Below, one piece after another: positions 31,276 to 43,143 of a stretch of 64,000 nucleotides of DNA. A program made the translations under genes and the position numbers. Each line of letters opens with the position of its first letter. Position 1 is the stretch's first letter. The notes beneath the pieces are model-generated. The model was not told where the DNA came from, made no database searches, and saw nothing but the letters and a program-made list of their open reading frames with translations. Source of the stretch: Pelobates cultripes (lineage: Eukaryota > Chordata > Amphibia > Anura > Pelobatidae); assembly GCA_933207985.1 (NCBI GenBank), contig OW240917.1:118557548-118621547 (forward strand), in the 5' to 3' direction.

Positions 31276-32178
31276 CCTATACTGACAGGGGTACAGAGGG
31301 CACCCTACAATATTCAGTGCTTTACTGACTGGGGCACAGAGGGCACCCTACAATATTCAGTGCTATACTGTCTGGACTGGGTATAGAGGGCACCCTGCCA
31401 TCCACAGTGCTATACTGACTGAGGTACAGAGGGCACCCTGCCATCCTCAGTGCTTTACTTACTGGGGTACAGAAGGCACCCTCGTATTCTCAATTCTAGA
31501 CTGGCTGGGGTACAGAAGGCACCCTGCCATCCACAGTGCTATACTGACTGGGGTACAGAGGGCACCCTGCCATCCTCTGTACTTTACTGACTGGGTAAAG
31601 ATGGCACCCTGGTATTCCCAATTCTAGACTGGCTGGGGTACAGAAGGCACCCTGCCATCCACAGTGCTATACTGACTGGGGTACAGAGGGCACCCTGCCA
31701 TCCTCTGTACTTTACTGACTGGGTAAAGAGGGCACCCTGGTATTCCCAATTCTAGACTGGCTGATGAACAGAGAGAACCCTGCCATCCTCAGTGCTATAC
31801 TGACTGGGGTATAGAAGGCACCCTGGTATTCCTAATTCTAGACTGGCACCCTTCCATCCACAGTGCTATACTGACTGGGATACAAAGGGCACCCTGCCAT
31901 CATCTGTGCTATACTGGCTGGGTATAGAAGGCACCCTGCCATCCACAGTGCCATACTGACTGGGTTACAGAGGGCACCCTGGTATTCCCGATTCCAGACT
32001 GGCTGGGGTACAGAGGGCATCCTGCAATCCTCAGTGCAATACTGACTTGGGCTACAGAGGGCACCCTGCCATCCTCAGTACTATACTGGCTGGGGTACAG
32101 AGTGCACCCTGGTATTTCCAATTCTAGACTGGCTGGGGTACAGAGGGCACCCTGCAATATACAGTGCTATGTTGACTA
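31276..32178. repeat. 43-bp minisatellite with 3-unit higher-order period in COL25A1 intron 1
   Basis: About 20 copies of a unit of about 43 bp are built on tactgactggggtacagagg and the following gcaccctgccatcc. Three sub-types alternate (ending ctctgtactt, ggtattcccaattct or ccacagtgctat), giving a near-exact higher-order repeat of about 128 bp between about 31538 and 31795. Minus-strand ORFs here are repeat artefacts. Confidence 0.88.
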
Positions 32179-32888
32179 GGGTATGAATTGTTGGTTGAGG
32201 GATCGGTTACCCATTTCTTTTCAAATTACTTATTATACAGCATTTTAGAATATGCTGTCACTCCATAAACATTTCCTCACATTAATAATTTTTTTTTAAA
32301 AATCATGTAGTTTAAAAATGAAAGTATTTTAGTTGTGTCCCTTTGCTTACTTGATTGGGAAATAATTATTTCTGTTACAATTCATGTGTCACTCAAACTG
32401 CATAAAATTATCCTGATTGCATTTTGCAGTATTCCAGAATAAAATTATCATTGTTTATATAAGCTGTTATAAGCCGTTATATAAGCTTAATTTTGTTTTC
32501 TAGATGAAAATGAAAGCAAAGATTATAAATCTGCCCAGAACTGTCTTTCGGTCTATTTGCCATACAGAGGATGTAATAGATTACATAAAACAGGAAAAAT
32601 AAAGAACGGGCAACCAAAACAAACTAATAACTAACAATGCATTTATTGAATCATTTTACAAAGATGCAGGTAAACGAAATATTAATCTGTTACACCCTGT
32701 CCTAAACACAATACACTGCCTGTCTGATAACTAGTTTAAAAAATAAATCATGATTTGGAGTCCATAGTCAATGCTTTATTATTCTTGTTAAATGTAAGGT
32801 TAAATGGGGAGAAGTTCCCCTCACATTAGCTGATTGGTACTCAGGCATTTTTTAAGATCAAATGTCCATATCCACTATCTCTCTAGAT

Positions 32889-33025
32889 TAGGCTTCCCCA
32901 AACTCTGGCCCTCCAGATGTTGCTGAACTACTACTCCCATGATTCTATGAATGAAATAGATAGGCTGAGGATCATGGGAGTTGTAGTTCAGCAACATCTG
33001 GAGGGCCAGAGTTTGGGGAAGACTT
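32889..33025. mobile_element. palindromic hAT-type MITE in COL25A1 intron 1
   Basis: A 137-bp element has near-perfect arms of about 55 bp (ccccaaactctggccctcca and complement), flanked by an exact 8-bp duplication, ctctagat, at 32881-32888 and 33026-33033. The duplication resembles the usual hAT target nTCTAGAn. It sits well inside the intron and away from splice signals. Confidence 0.88.
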
Positions 33026-33931
33026 CTCTAGATACTTATTTGCTGTGTAGAATGCCAGACCCAACATCCTTTCAAGATAAGATGCAATGTCTTTGGAATA
33101 GGCATGTAGGGCGGGTTTAATCTGCATGAATAAGGATTAAGATTTCCACCACGTGTCATTGCAAACTGTAATCTGCACTTCAGTTTTATGTACGGGAATT
33201 GCATTAAAGTATGGGACATTATAGCCATATTCACATCTACTGGCTTACATTTTGCTTTTTGCTTAATAAACTAGTAGCTATTAACCTTTTTTGAAGGAGA
33301 CAGCATGTATTTACAATGCAATAGCTTGGAGTTCTGTTCTAGAAATATATCATTTGCTCGGTCACCCATTCTTTGATTGGCACTTAATGTACATTGAACA
33401 GAAATATGCATGCACTTGACCTAGGCCCTCTTCAATGCCAAATTTTGGATTTTCCAAATAAAGTAAACTTCTAAAATATGGGTCCTCGTCCAGAGGTTTA
33501 GAACTACTGATTTAAACCAAGATAGTTGAAAAAATAATCTCCAATTTAGAATAAATTAAAGTATTTTCATAATGTTTTTGCCTACATTTTACAAACTTGT
33601 CAATTCACATCAACTTACATTTAAGTGGATAATCCCTTTAATGGATAATAGTTTTGTTATAGATATTGTACTTTAGTAGACATGTCAACAGTTACTGTTC
33701 TAGAATTACTGCAATAGCTCCAACTCTTCAACCAAACACTATCCCTGGTAACAAATGAAAACATTAGGCAGGTAACCTGGTCTAAAATCAGCCATGGCTA
33801 CACTGGTACCACCAGCCTCTCTGTGCCCTGATTGACATTCATGCCTTCCTTGCCTACAATACAGCTAAAATAATACTCATTAAGAAATAGCTTTTGTAAA
33901 TATAAGCTAAGTTTTTCCCATTTCTGCTGCA

Positions 33932-33932
<1 letters not shown>

Positions 33933-33973
<41 letters not shown>
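33933..33973. repeat. (TA)n microsatellite
   Basis: About 20 TA units in COL25A1 intron 1. Confidence 0.95.
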
Positions 33974-33976
<3 letters not shown>

Positions 33977-34565
33977 AATATAGGGAATTGTGGAAGGATG
34001 TTTTCTCAAATTACTGTGCCATGGTGGAAATTTACAAAGGCCCTTATTGAGATATGCAGAGGATGCACAATAGTAATTTTTTAATTTGCACAGATCTAGT
34101 GGGAGTTTTATTGGTATCACAGCAACTTTACACAAATTTAGTGTTAACTTACCAAATTTGGACCTAATTAGCTGAGTGAAAATAAAAATTAAAAATAAAC
34201 GACTGCTGAAGTAGACCTTTTTTCCACTCTCCAATCTTGGAGTAAATTTTGTAAGCTAGTTGTCACCCCAATACAGCTCACTGTTTAGTGAATAGACCCC
34301 ATAGCTAGGACTAGAAGCATATCTTCACGATAAGGTACTTTTGGCAGCTATACATCATTTTCCCCCGGTGCCCTTTTTCACACTCTCATGTTACGTTTGC
34401 TTCCCTCTCAGAAGCAATGCTAAGGGATTTAATCGTTTATGTATTGTTATAGCCCCTGTCTGAAAATTTGTTCGGGTTCAGCCCTTGTTGAAGACTGTGA
34501 AATCCATCAAGCAGTAGTTTGAGGTATTAACTCCCTATCTGTCTTTCTTTTTCTCGTTTTTCCAG

Positions 34566-34635
34566 AGGTCATATGAACACATGGCGAAAATCCGAATCTC
34601 AAGAGAAGCTCCAGCAGAATGCAACTGCCCAGCAG
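34566..34635 (+). CDS. COL25A1: COL25A1 exon 2 (linker into collagenous domain 1)
   Basis: This 70-nt exon is preceded by a pyrimidine-rich tract and ttccag and followed by the donor gtacgg. It enters in phase 0 and leaves after the first base of a Gly codon. It encodes RSYEHMAKIRISREAPAECN followed by C-P-A-G, which matches the extracellular juxtamembrane region of vertebrate COL25A1 with only conservative changes. The Cys pair near the end is in the position where inter-chain disulphides form just before the Gly-X-Y repeats. The phase matches exon 1, so the two exons join in frame. The exon is too short to be found by ORF length and was found by reading the sequence. No Gly-X-Y exon was seen in the following 29 kb, so exon 3 should lie beyond the window. 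Confidence 0.9.
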
Positions 34636-34639
34636 GTAC

Positions 34640-37600
34640 GGTTGATCAGATGATTGACACACATCTGTTCCCTTAGGGTCCTAAGAATACAGACAAAGCA
34701 AAGCACATTATGCCTCATGGTCCTCAATTTACAGGACTAGGAAAGGTCATCTTAATGGATTAATATTCAATAATGTACAGGACAAACCTGAAAGAATAGC
34801 TAAAAGGGATACTTTACTGCATTGCTAGTTTTTAGAAATAAAACTAAACAGTATTTATTACATTTTGTTGCTGATTCTTTAGACTCTTGCAGGTTTTAGA
34901 TTTAGGGCTATAATATCACAAAGGTCTAAAAGTGGAGCAATCACTATGGAAACCAATGGAATAATCATGCAGATTGCTCTACTTCTAGCAATGTGCACCA
35001 GAATTGCTCTATAGACTCAACATCTAACGGACAGCTAGAATTAAAAGGCTTTGTGTGTGATGAATCTGCATTCTAAACCCTCATTTAGAATTAGCAAAAT
35101 GACTTTCTTTGGAACAAGCAACTACAATCTGCCATCAGATGACGGCTTCTGCCAATGTAGAGTCAGTCATTGGTGGCAGTGAATAGCCTATCTAAATTAA
35201 ATGAAAAACACCATAATGTGACAATTGCTCTGACAATAGAATTCTCTGATTTCTTTCTAGAAGATAATCATCTATTCATTAGTCAACATAGTTTGCTAAA
35301 TATGTTAAAATAAATGTTGTTCTAAACTTGCATGCGTAAACAGTCACCAACTGGCCACGAATGAGCCAAAATGCATTCTGGAGGCTAATTTGATAGCAGA
35401 TTTTAAGATTCTTTCTCTGAGGCTTTATATATTTTATGAGTACAATGTATTTATTTGTAAAGATCTCCAGTGCCCATGTGTCCTGCAATGCAGTGGGTAA
35501 CGTTCTAGAACTGGAATGGTTAAATATGTGTGTTAAAAATATGTATGTAATAGTTTTAGCTTCCACCTCACTTTATTGCAATGCATTGTCTGTGCTTAGA
35601 TGAAATTATATACATTATGATGCTCTTGGTTAGATTGTGTTATACCTAGGGGTATGCTTACTAAACAGTCAGTTACAGTGCATTCATCTCTGACTTGCAA
35701 CATTTAGGCCAAAATAGTAGAACTGGAGAAATTATTTTTTTATCAGGGTTCTTTTGACCTAGATCCATATGATTTCCTCTAATATTGGCAAACTGTTGTA
35801 AGTGAGATTTGAACTCATCGCAGCTCACTGTTTTGTATATACAACCCATTTTGTTGTTAAGGCAATGCCTGAAGAGTTCATGACCATATGAAAATTTCCA
35901 CTTCATAGTTTATTGTATTTTTTTTCCATTTCATTTGTTCCGCAACCTTGACTGAGAGTTGGTTTTAGTTAACCATTTTTATGCCACTATGGGCTTTGCA
36001 ATTAGTCACCCTTTTAGATTCTGCAGCCAGTCAGTTTGTGGCCCCAGGTGATAATACATGTGTACCCTTAATGTACATTATAGTACTACTGCCAAGATCA
36101 CCTTTGACACACGCAGCTACAGGCATACACTGCAGCATTGTGTAGAAAGGACTGATGAATGACAGTCCAGGGTCCTTGCAGAAGATGAAAGGCTATGTAT
36201 AGAGCAGGAATTCAGGACAGAGTCTCTCTTTCCCCTGTATGCATGTGGTGGAGGGGCTAACTTGTGACAAACGCTGCCTGGATGACAGAGTACTGGCCCC
36301 AAGGAATAAAACAGACTGTGACAGTTGGCGTTCAGTGTACAATAGCTCTGCCAGAGAGCAGAAATGGAAATGTAATACAATGTATTAGCTAGGTTGGATT
36401 AGTAAACATCACCCTGATAGGCTCATACATACTGACTCAAGCTTTGGCATTTGAATTATGTTCATAAACATGCTTTATCAAATGTTAGTTTGTCTTGTGT
36501 GCTTGTGTAAGGATGTATATTATCACTTATTTATACAGCAGCAACTTGGTTTGCTGCGCTTGTTAATGTACGTAAAGGGTATAATGCTACTAGGTTTGAC
36601 AGACAGAAACAAATCGATACTATAAGCTTTGAGTTTGCAGTCTAGATCGGAATGGGACAGGTGAAACGGGAAAGTCACAAGATTATTCACTAAGGACAAA
36701 TTGTAGTATTATATGTTGCCAAATCTGTAATTCTCATATTTACTAGAGGCAAATCTTTTTGAAATGTGGTTATTTCCAATAAATGAGTATATCTTATTTG
36801 ATACCATCTGGTGTCTGCTTTAAAATCAGTATTTCTGATATAGTATTCACATATACATTTGACTCTCTAGTAGAAAGCAAATTTGCTGAAATCTGCAATA
36901 GTTGAACACTCAGTCAGAGGACAAATGGTTAAAATAAGCATATATTAATCTGATACTATTTATTACATATTTTAAATAAAACCATGATAACTACATTTAA
37001 TAACCTGAGTTAATATATTCTAATTATTGGATAGACCCTTCCATGGAGCTAAGTCTTTCTGCATTGACGTTAGTTATGGAAATATGGTAATGACAGTTAC
37101 TCTGTGAAGACAGACTTTGTTGAATGACAGCTTCTGACTGTTTGCAAATTCGGCCCTTTTGAATTGTACAATTTGGTTGAACTTAATTTGCAGACGTGCA
37201 GCTGCCAGTTTTGTTTAGTTATTATTGCATTTGACTGTTCTGTTGCCCATTGCTATCCAGATTTTAGCCGTTTGGTTGCATGATGAATTCTAGTCTACGA
37301 TCAAGCTAATTCTGTTTTGCAGACTCCGCATACTGGTAAATCTTGAAAGCAATATTGGATTTTGAAATAATTTTTCAGAGGGTCCTGGATTGGTTTTGCA
37401 AATCTGTACTGAGGCCATTCGGTCCTCAGTGAATAACTCTGGCCAAGAGTCAAAAGGAAACTCTTTGTACCATATTCACTACAGCTTATTGAGAATATGC
37501 TCAGGATGCAGTTCTTTTCATTTCTTGTCATGACATTTTAAAGCAGTTTGATTAAAATGGGTTTCCAAAGCCCACCCTCTATTGTGATGATGTAATAATG

Positions 37601-39039
37601 GGACAGCTAACTTCCTCGTTTTTTCGGCTAAATTTTCTTCTTTGCGGGTGCAGAGACTTGTGTTTGACAAAAAGCAGAGAGACTGCACCCACAGCCTCCT
37701 AGCACCACAACCACTTGGTTACGGTGCGATGAGTGTCACTTTAACGTTAATGTACCGTAAGGGCTATTCACTAAGCCATGAAAGATTGAGAATTGACATA
37801 GGAGTTGAAGCCAAAATAGTTGAACTGAAAAAATCCCCCCTACGAGTCTCCCTGTTCAATTCCCAGAAAACTCTGTTTTTTGAGAATAACTCTGATTATA
37901 TTCCACCTTTATTCTTACTGTAATATATTGATTTCTACGTAGATAGCCAAATTTAGGGCATGCGAACATCGGCATGCCATCTGTTTTGACTTACAATGCC
38001 AAACATCCTAGCATCCTCAGCCATATGAAAATGTATTATCTTGTATTCCATCTTGACATCAAGGCCAGCGTACCAGAAGATGTATGCCTATATCTTTTTA
38101 ATAGAACCAAGAGCTGAGTATTGTGATAAACCTCTGAATGTTTGAAAAGGCCAAAGATGGACTATTTAGGAACAGGGAGATTTGTGTGGTGTTATGGTGT
38201 AGCTGATGAGCACAATACAGTGCAAGTGATTAATAATAAGCAGTTAACTAGGCTCGACTGTGAGTTTCATTGTCTTGATGAGGACAAATGCCAGGGAAGA
38301 AGAGCAGGGTAGATGTATCTGAATCTCAGCGATCACAATCCCTGAAAAGTGGAGAACCTGAAATGTATGTTATTGTTGGAACAAAATCCAAAGATTAATT
38401 AGTCAATTGCATTCTAAACTATTTCTGATTTAATAGAAACAAGACATTATAACTGCATTGAATGTACCGTCTTAGATCAAACAGTGATAGCCATGTGAGT
38501 TTATGGCATCCATATGCCTATGGATATGTACAGTCTATGTCAATCGAGATTGCTTTTCTGCCTCACTGCCGCTAGAGTTTCACATTACTTCATTTCATCA
38601 TGATCAGCAGAGGAAATTAGCTTCTGCTTTCATGCTGTGAGACAAACTGCTTTAAAGAGACACTGCAAGCTACTTTAATTTATTTTAACACATTATATGG
38701 ATCGTGCATTAATGTGCAAAAGAAAAAAAAATATTGATACAATTAAAATATACCTGTAAATTTTGTAAAAAACTGCTTCACTGGCACAAATAAGATGCAC
38801 AGAAGAAGCCCTTCTTAGACCAGGAACAGGCATCACCAATCAAGAACCTTTCGACCTGGTCCATGGGGTCTGGTTTTATCTTATAATTTCCTGTACAGTA
38901 AATCTTAATGTGTTGAACTTTTTTGATTTTGAAAAACTATCGAACTCAGCTCTAGTCAAAGGTAGATTTTTTTGTCTTGAAGGTTACTATTCGTCTTGCA
39001 ATCATTAAAGTTGCAATCTTTCATTAGACTGAAATGGTT
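34640..39039. other. intronic DNA, no element recognised
   Basis: AT-rich single-copy-like sequence with no Gly-X-Y exon and no LINE domain. A weak MITE-like start (ttaaagagacactgcaagct) is at 38653. Small ORFs such as 37642-37923 look like chance. Confidence 0.45.
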
Positions 39040-39210
39040 AAAGGACAACTAAAGGCCCCCAGACCACTTCATCTCAATGAAGTGCACTGGGTACAGTAGC
39101 CCTTATGTTTTAACTCTGCAATATAAAACATTGCCAAGGTTATGATTGCAGGGTTAAAAGCACCTATAGTGGCTGTATTCCTTGTTTCTTATGAGAAGTA
39201 TTTGATTGGA
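39040..39210 (+). mobile_element. TTAAAGG-type MITE fragment
   Basis: The sequence ttaaaggacaactaaaggcc and the following cacttcatctcaatgaagtg (a perfect short hairpin) resemble the common MITE set. It is a fragment only. Confidence 0.45.
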
Positions 39211-40385
39211 CGCATGGCCCTCACCACACATGTACATATCGTCCAAAATGCTTCTCTATAAGAAGTATAGGATTTGGTAAACATTGAGGAAGTGACATTT
39301 CCAGATTGACGTTGTGGCAGGAGTAGGTTGCAGCACTGAGACTTAAAGTCGTAACCTTTATTTTTTACAGCTCAAATGGGGAGGGGGGTCTGAATCTAAA
39401 TAGGGACTAGGGCGTTCTAGCATTACAAATACATGTTTGTATTCCTAACGCTATATTGTTCATTTAAACTGTAGGAATCTGTGTACTAGATATTACAATT
39501 ATACCTTTAACTCAATTTGGTTTAGCTGAAGTATATCTAAACAGTTTGTATTTTCAGAATAATTTCTGATCTTTATGCAAAATTGTGTTGATAAATCCCT
39601 CATATTAAAAATTACAAAGTAATATTGGCTTACTTCTTTGAGTTTTTATTAGTTTTAATTTATTTGGGCTAGTTAATAACTAACTTGTAAAATGTCGATT
39701 AAATTAGCTAGATAGAAAACGCTTCCAAGAGTTCAAGATTCTGTCAAAATCAGCTATTTTGGCCTACGTTTTGCAGTGCTGTCATCAGCTCACCACATCT
39801 TACTGTTATATGAATAAAACCTTTGTAACACTGTATATATGAACAAGTAAAATGTGTAAATGAGCCTTTATTTTTACAACCTCCTAGCTGTGATGTGAAA
39901 TATACAGAATGATTATTTTTATTTTATGGACATTTCTCTGCTATTACCCTAATATTTTTCTAGAAACAACCATTTAACCATGCAGTCTATTACCTTGCTC
40001 TTGGCTCTCTTGAAAATTGAAAATATTGTTAATGCTATAAAATACCCTGCAAGAATTACATTTGCCAATAAAAAACAAAATGACGGCACATGCAAGTAAT
40101 CTTAGAAGATAACCAAACACATGAATGGAAAAATACAGAAAGTATGTTATAGACACTTGTGCATAGTTATGCCATGCTCCAGGGATCTATTAACAACATA
40201 ACCGCTGGTCTCCATGAGATGTACGGGCTCATTACTTTACCCAAGTAATGACAGTCATTTTGGGGTGCGGTAATAGCTTCAACTTTATTTAATCAAATTT
40301 AGTCAAATTAATATTTACCTACAACCCATATGTCCACCGCATGAGGCATATTCTGGGGGTCTGTAGATAGCTACCATCACACACT

Positions 40386-40560
40386 TAAAGGAACACTCCA
40401 AGCACCATATCCTCTATCACCCGCTGTAGTAGTTATGGTGCCAGGAGTGCTCTGGTGCTATCCCACAGTAAGTAGTCATGCCGTTTTAGTACGGTTTGAC
40501 AGCTGTTTGTCCATCAGGTGCTTGCACCACTTCTGCTTTTCTCATGCAACAGAAGTCACA
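40386..40560 (+). mobile_element. TTAAAGG-type MITE fragment
   Basis: It begins ttaaaggaacactccaagca and continues with tagtagttatggtgccagga, as in the complete copy at 60941-61223. The right end is missing. Confidence 0.55.
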
Positions 40561-41635
40561 TATCTCTGTAGAATAAAGCAAGCCTGACCCAGCCCTGTGC
40601 TTTCTGGCTGACAGTGCTCAGCTGATGCTCTCAGCCAAATGGCCCAGTCCTACATGACCTTGCTTAGATCTGTAGAGCGAACCAAATTCTCCTGCAGACC
40701 AGAAGAAGGGGCAGTTGCCATGGCCACACAGCAGGACTCTGGTAAGTCATTATTCATTACTCATAGTATGTGACTATCGAGGCACATATATCTTCCTTGT
40801 CTGGTGAAACATTATGGGAAACATAAAGTGCTAGCATTAGTATGTACTAATCTGTATTTGATCTGTTCCATAATTGACAACTGGAGGACTAGGACCTTTG
40901 CACATATTAGTGACTTACCTGTGACGGTAGTCACCGTCACTGGGAATGGAAGACAGACACTATGTGGAGGTAAAGGAAAAAGAAAAGGGGTGTACCAGCG
41001 CTAAATATTCCCCAACCAGTGAACTGTGTTCCAAATAACTCAAGAAGCTGCTATCACACCTAGTTCTTATCTTACAAGAATAGAAACCCAAAAACTCTAG
41101 TGGTGTAGCGCTATATTTAAATAGAAGGGTAGTGATAAAAAACTTGGTATATACCAATACTACCTTGAATATTCTTTATGTCTTTATATTCACATAAGAG
41201 TATAAATTCTACAAGACATAAAAAACAGACAAACCAAACATAGTGCAAACTGTATAATAAAGTCCGTTATAGAGAATTAGGAAGGGAAAATTTCCCACTC
41301 ACAATTTTAGGAGCTAATATGGAATAGCTCAATATCTGCGCTCTTGGGGTCCGTAAAGGTGACCCTCACCCTTCTTGTATATAGATGTCCTTGATTTCCT
41401 ACAAAAGTAGAAACCGTATATGGTGCAGTATCGTAATAATTTTCAATGTGAGATAAATATAAAATATAATACTCACAAAATTAGAGCCACTCCAGATCGG
41501 CTCTAATCCACACACTTGTGTAGTTAAGGACTACACACCTTCTTTTAAAAAAAAATAAATAAAAAGTAGCAGGGAAATGCCAATATATAATATATAAAAA
41601 GATAGAAATTTTATTGTAACTGTAATTGTATAAAA

Positions 41636-41642
<7 letters not shown>

Positions 41643-41670
<28 letters not shown>
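41643..41670. repeat. (TA)n microsatellite
   Basis: About 14 TA units after a poly(A) run, inside the 875-bp insertion. Confidence 0.9.
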
Positions 41671-41675
<5 letters not shown>

Positions 41676-41742
41676 CAATAAAAAACAATAAAAACAATAT
41701 CAAATTGGCATAAAATCCAAAAGTCCAAAGTCTCACAGTCTC

Positions 41743-41786
41743 TCCGGTACGCGTTTCGCCTTACAGGCTTCCTCAGCTGGATGTAA
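41743..41786 (-). ncRNA. hammerhead-ribozyme-like motif
   Basis: On the minus strand the order is tccag, core ctgagga, stem II gcc/ggc with a short loop, core gaaacgcgt, then A and ccgg. It has the same plan as the motif at 6855-6910, but with a shorter stem II and an imperfect stem I. Confidence 0.5.
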
Positions 41787-43143
41787 TGATTCAAACTTCC
41801 CATGGATCTTCCCCGCTATATGTACCCCTCTCAGGGGTGAGATAATTGGAGGTCCCCAGATTCCTCTTGTTATTTTGGCACTGTGTGCCCATTATTGGTG
41901 CAGGGTATGTTTAATGTATTGCTTGTCTGTTCCTCACCCCCTGCCCCTTAATCCTGTCCCATTGTTTCCCCAACAGGGCGTTGTCCCAGGGATACTGCCA
42001 GACCAGTTTAAACTAGCTGCCCTGTCCCTCTTCAATCTCCCATCAGCCTTTACTATTGTCTCACCCACCCTCCCTTGTACTATAGTACTCTATGCACCAT
42101 ATTGTATGTAAATAAGGCTGTTGGGGGCTTAAAATATGTGTGCTATGTCTAGTAAAGTTAGTTGCTGGTTTTTTTTTTTTTGAGTTTGACAATTTTTATT
42201 ATTATTTGAAACATAGTTGAAGGGGAGGGTACAGAAGGGAAGGGGGTGGAGGGGGGATATACAGTTTCAATACCTCAATGTTGCACAAACGGTAGTATGG
42301 TTATGATAGAACACAAGTTTTCATTGACAATGTTGTTTTTTGAGTATATTAATGTTTGATCTACCTTAGATTCTTAACTCATTGTGCTTAACATGTGCAG
42401 GCAGTTATGATAGTGTTTGTTTTGTTATACCTCTTTTGACAGCACTGTATCATGCAAGTTCAGTGCGCTGTTTATATGATGGGGAGATGGGGGTTGTATT
42501 TTCCCCTGTGTGTGGGGTGGGGTGTGGGCAGATATGCCTGGTCGTCCGTGCAGTTTGCGAGTAGTGGTGTGGTTACTTCCAGTCTGAGAGGGTCAGGTAT
42601 ATGGTTCTGCATTCGTTTAGTTTTCCTAGTTCATGTTCGTGTGGGTTTTGTGTTTGTCCCAGTTGTCCCATGCCTCTGTCTTGTATAGGTTTGTGTGTCG
42701 CATGGTGTGTGCCATGAGTTCGTAGTGCTGATTTGTGTCTATAGCAGTGATACACTGTGTGATTGTTGGGGGGCAGTTTGTTTCCACATTCTACTAATGA
42801 CTGTCAGGGCTGCAATGATGACGTGGTATGCTTGGTACTTCTGGTGTTTTTTTGGTGTGTTTGGTATGAGGAGGAGGGGATATGTTTCGGGCTTTGGGGG
42901 TAGGTGTAAGTTAGTGCATTTGGCTACTAGAGTTGCTGCTTGTTGCCAATATTGTTGGAGTTTTGAGCAGTGCCACCGCGGTTTTCCTGGCACCTCCAAC
43001 AGATGTCAGAGGTGTCAGGGTAGCTATGTTTTAGGCGCGTAGGGACCAGATACCATCTGTAGAGGAGTTTGCATGATAGTTCTATGTGGGTCGTACATAA
43101 GGTCAATGTTTTGTGTGCTTTAAATATATCTTGCCACTGGGCT

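Larger units (their letters stand above)
29961..34565 (+). other. COL25A1: COL25A1 intron 1
   Basis: This is a GT-AG intron of 4605 bp that joins two phase-0 boundaries. It contains a minisatellite (31276-32178), a hAT-type palindromic MITE (32889-33025) and a perfect TA microsatellite (about 33933-33973). A fragment at about 30568-30645 resembles one arm of the hAT MITE family (ggactacatttcccatgatg). The remaining sequence is AT-rich and featureless to reading. Confidence 0.8.
40972..41846 (-). mobile_element. 875-bp element with hammerhead-like motif
   Basis: It lies inside the LTR copy A and is bounded by a shared 7-bp tggaggt at 40965-40971 and 41847-41853. It has no coding capacity. It carries a minus-strand hammerhead-like motif at about 41743-41786, a TA microsatellite (41643-41670) and AT-rich sequence. 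The resemblance of the motif to the one in the Penelope-like element at 6855 suggests a non-autonomous or 5'-truncated Penelope-like insertion. Confidence 0.55.

Noticed and set aside
31838..32157. Minus-strand ORFs with repeated GCPLYPSQ-like peptide
   Set aside because: Product of the intron 1 minisatellite frame, not a protein.
37642..37923. 93-codon + strand ORF as a possible exon
   Set aside because: No family resemblance and no splice context. It begins and ends in AT-rich intronic DNA.
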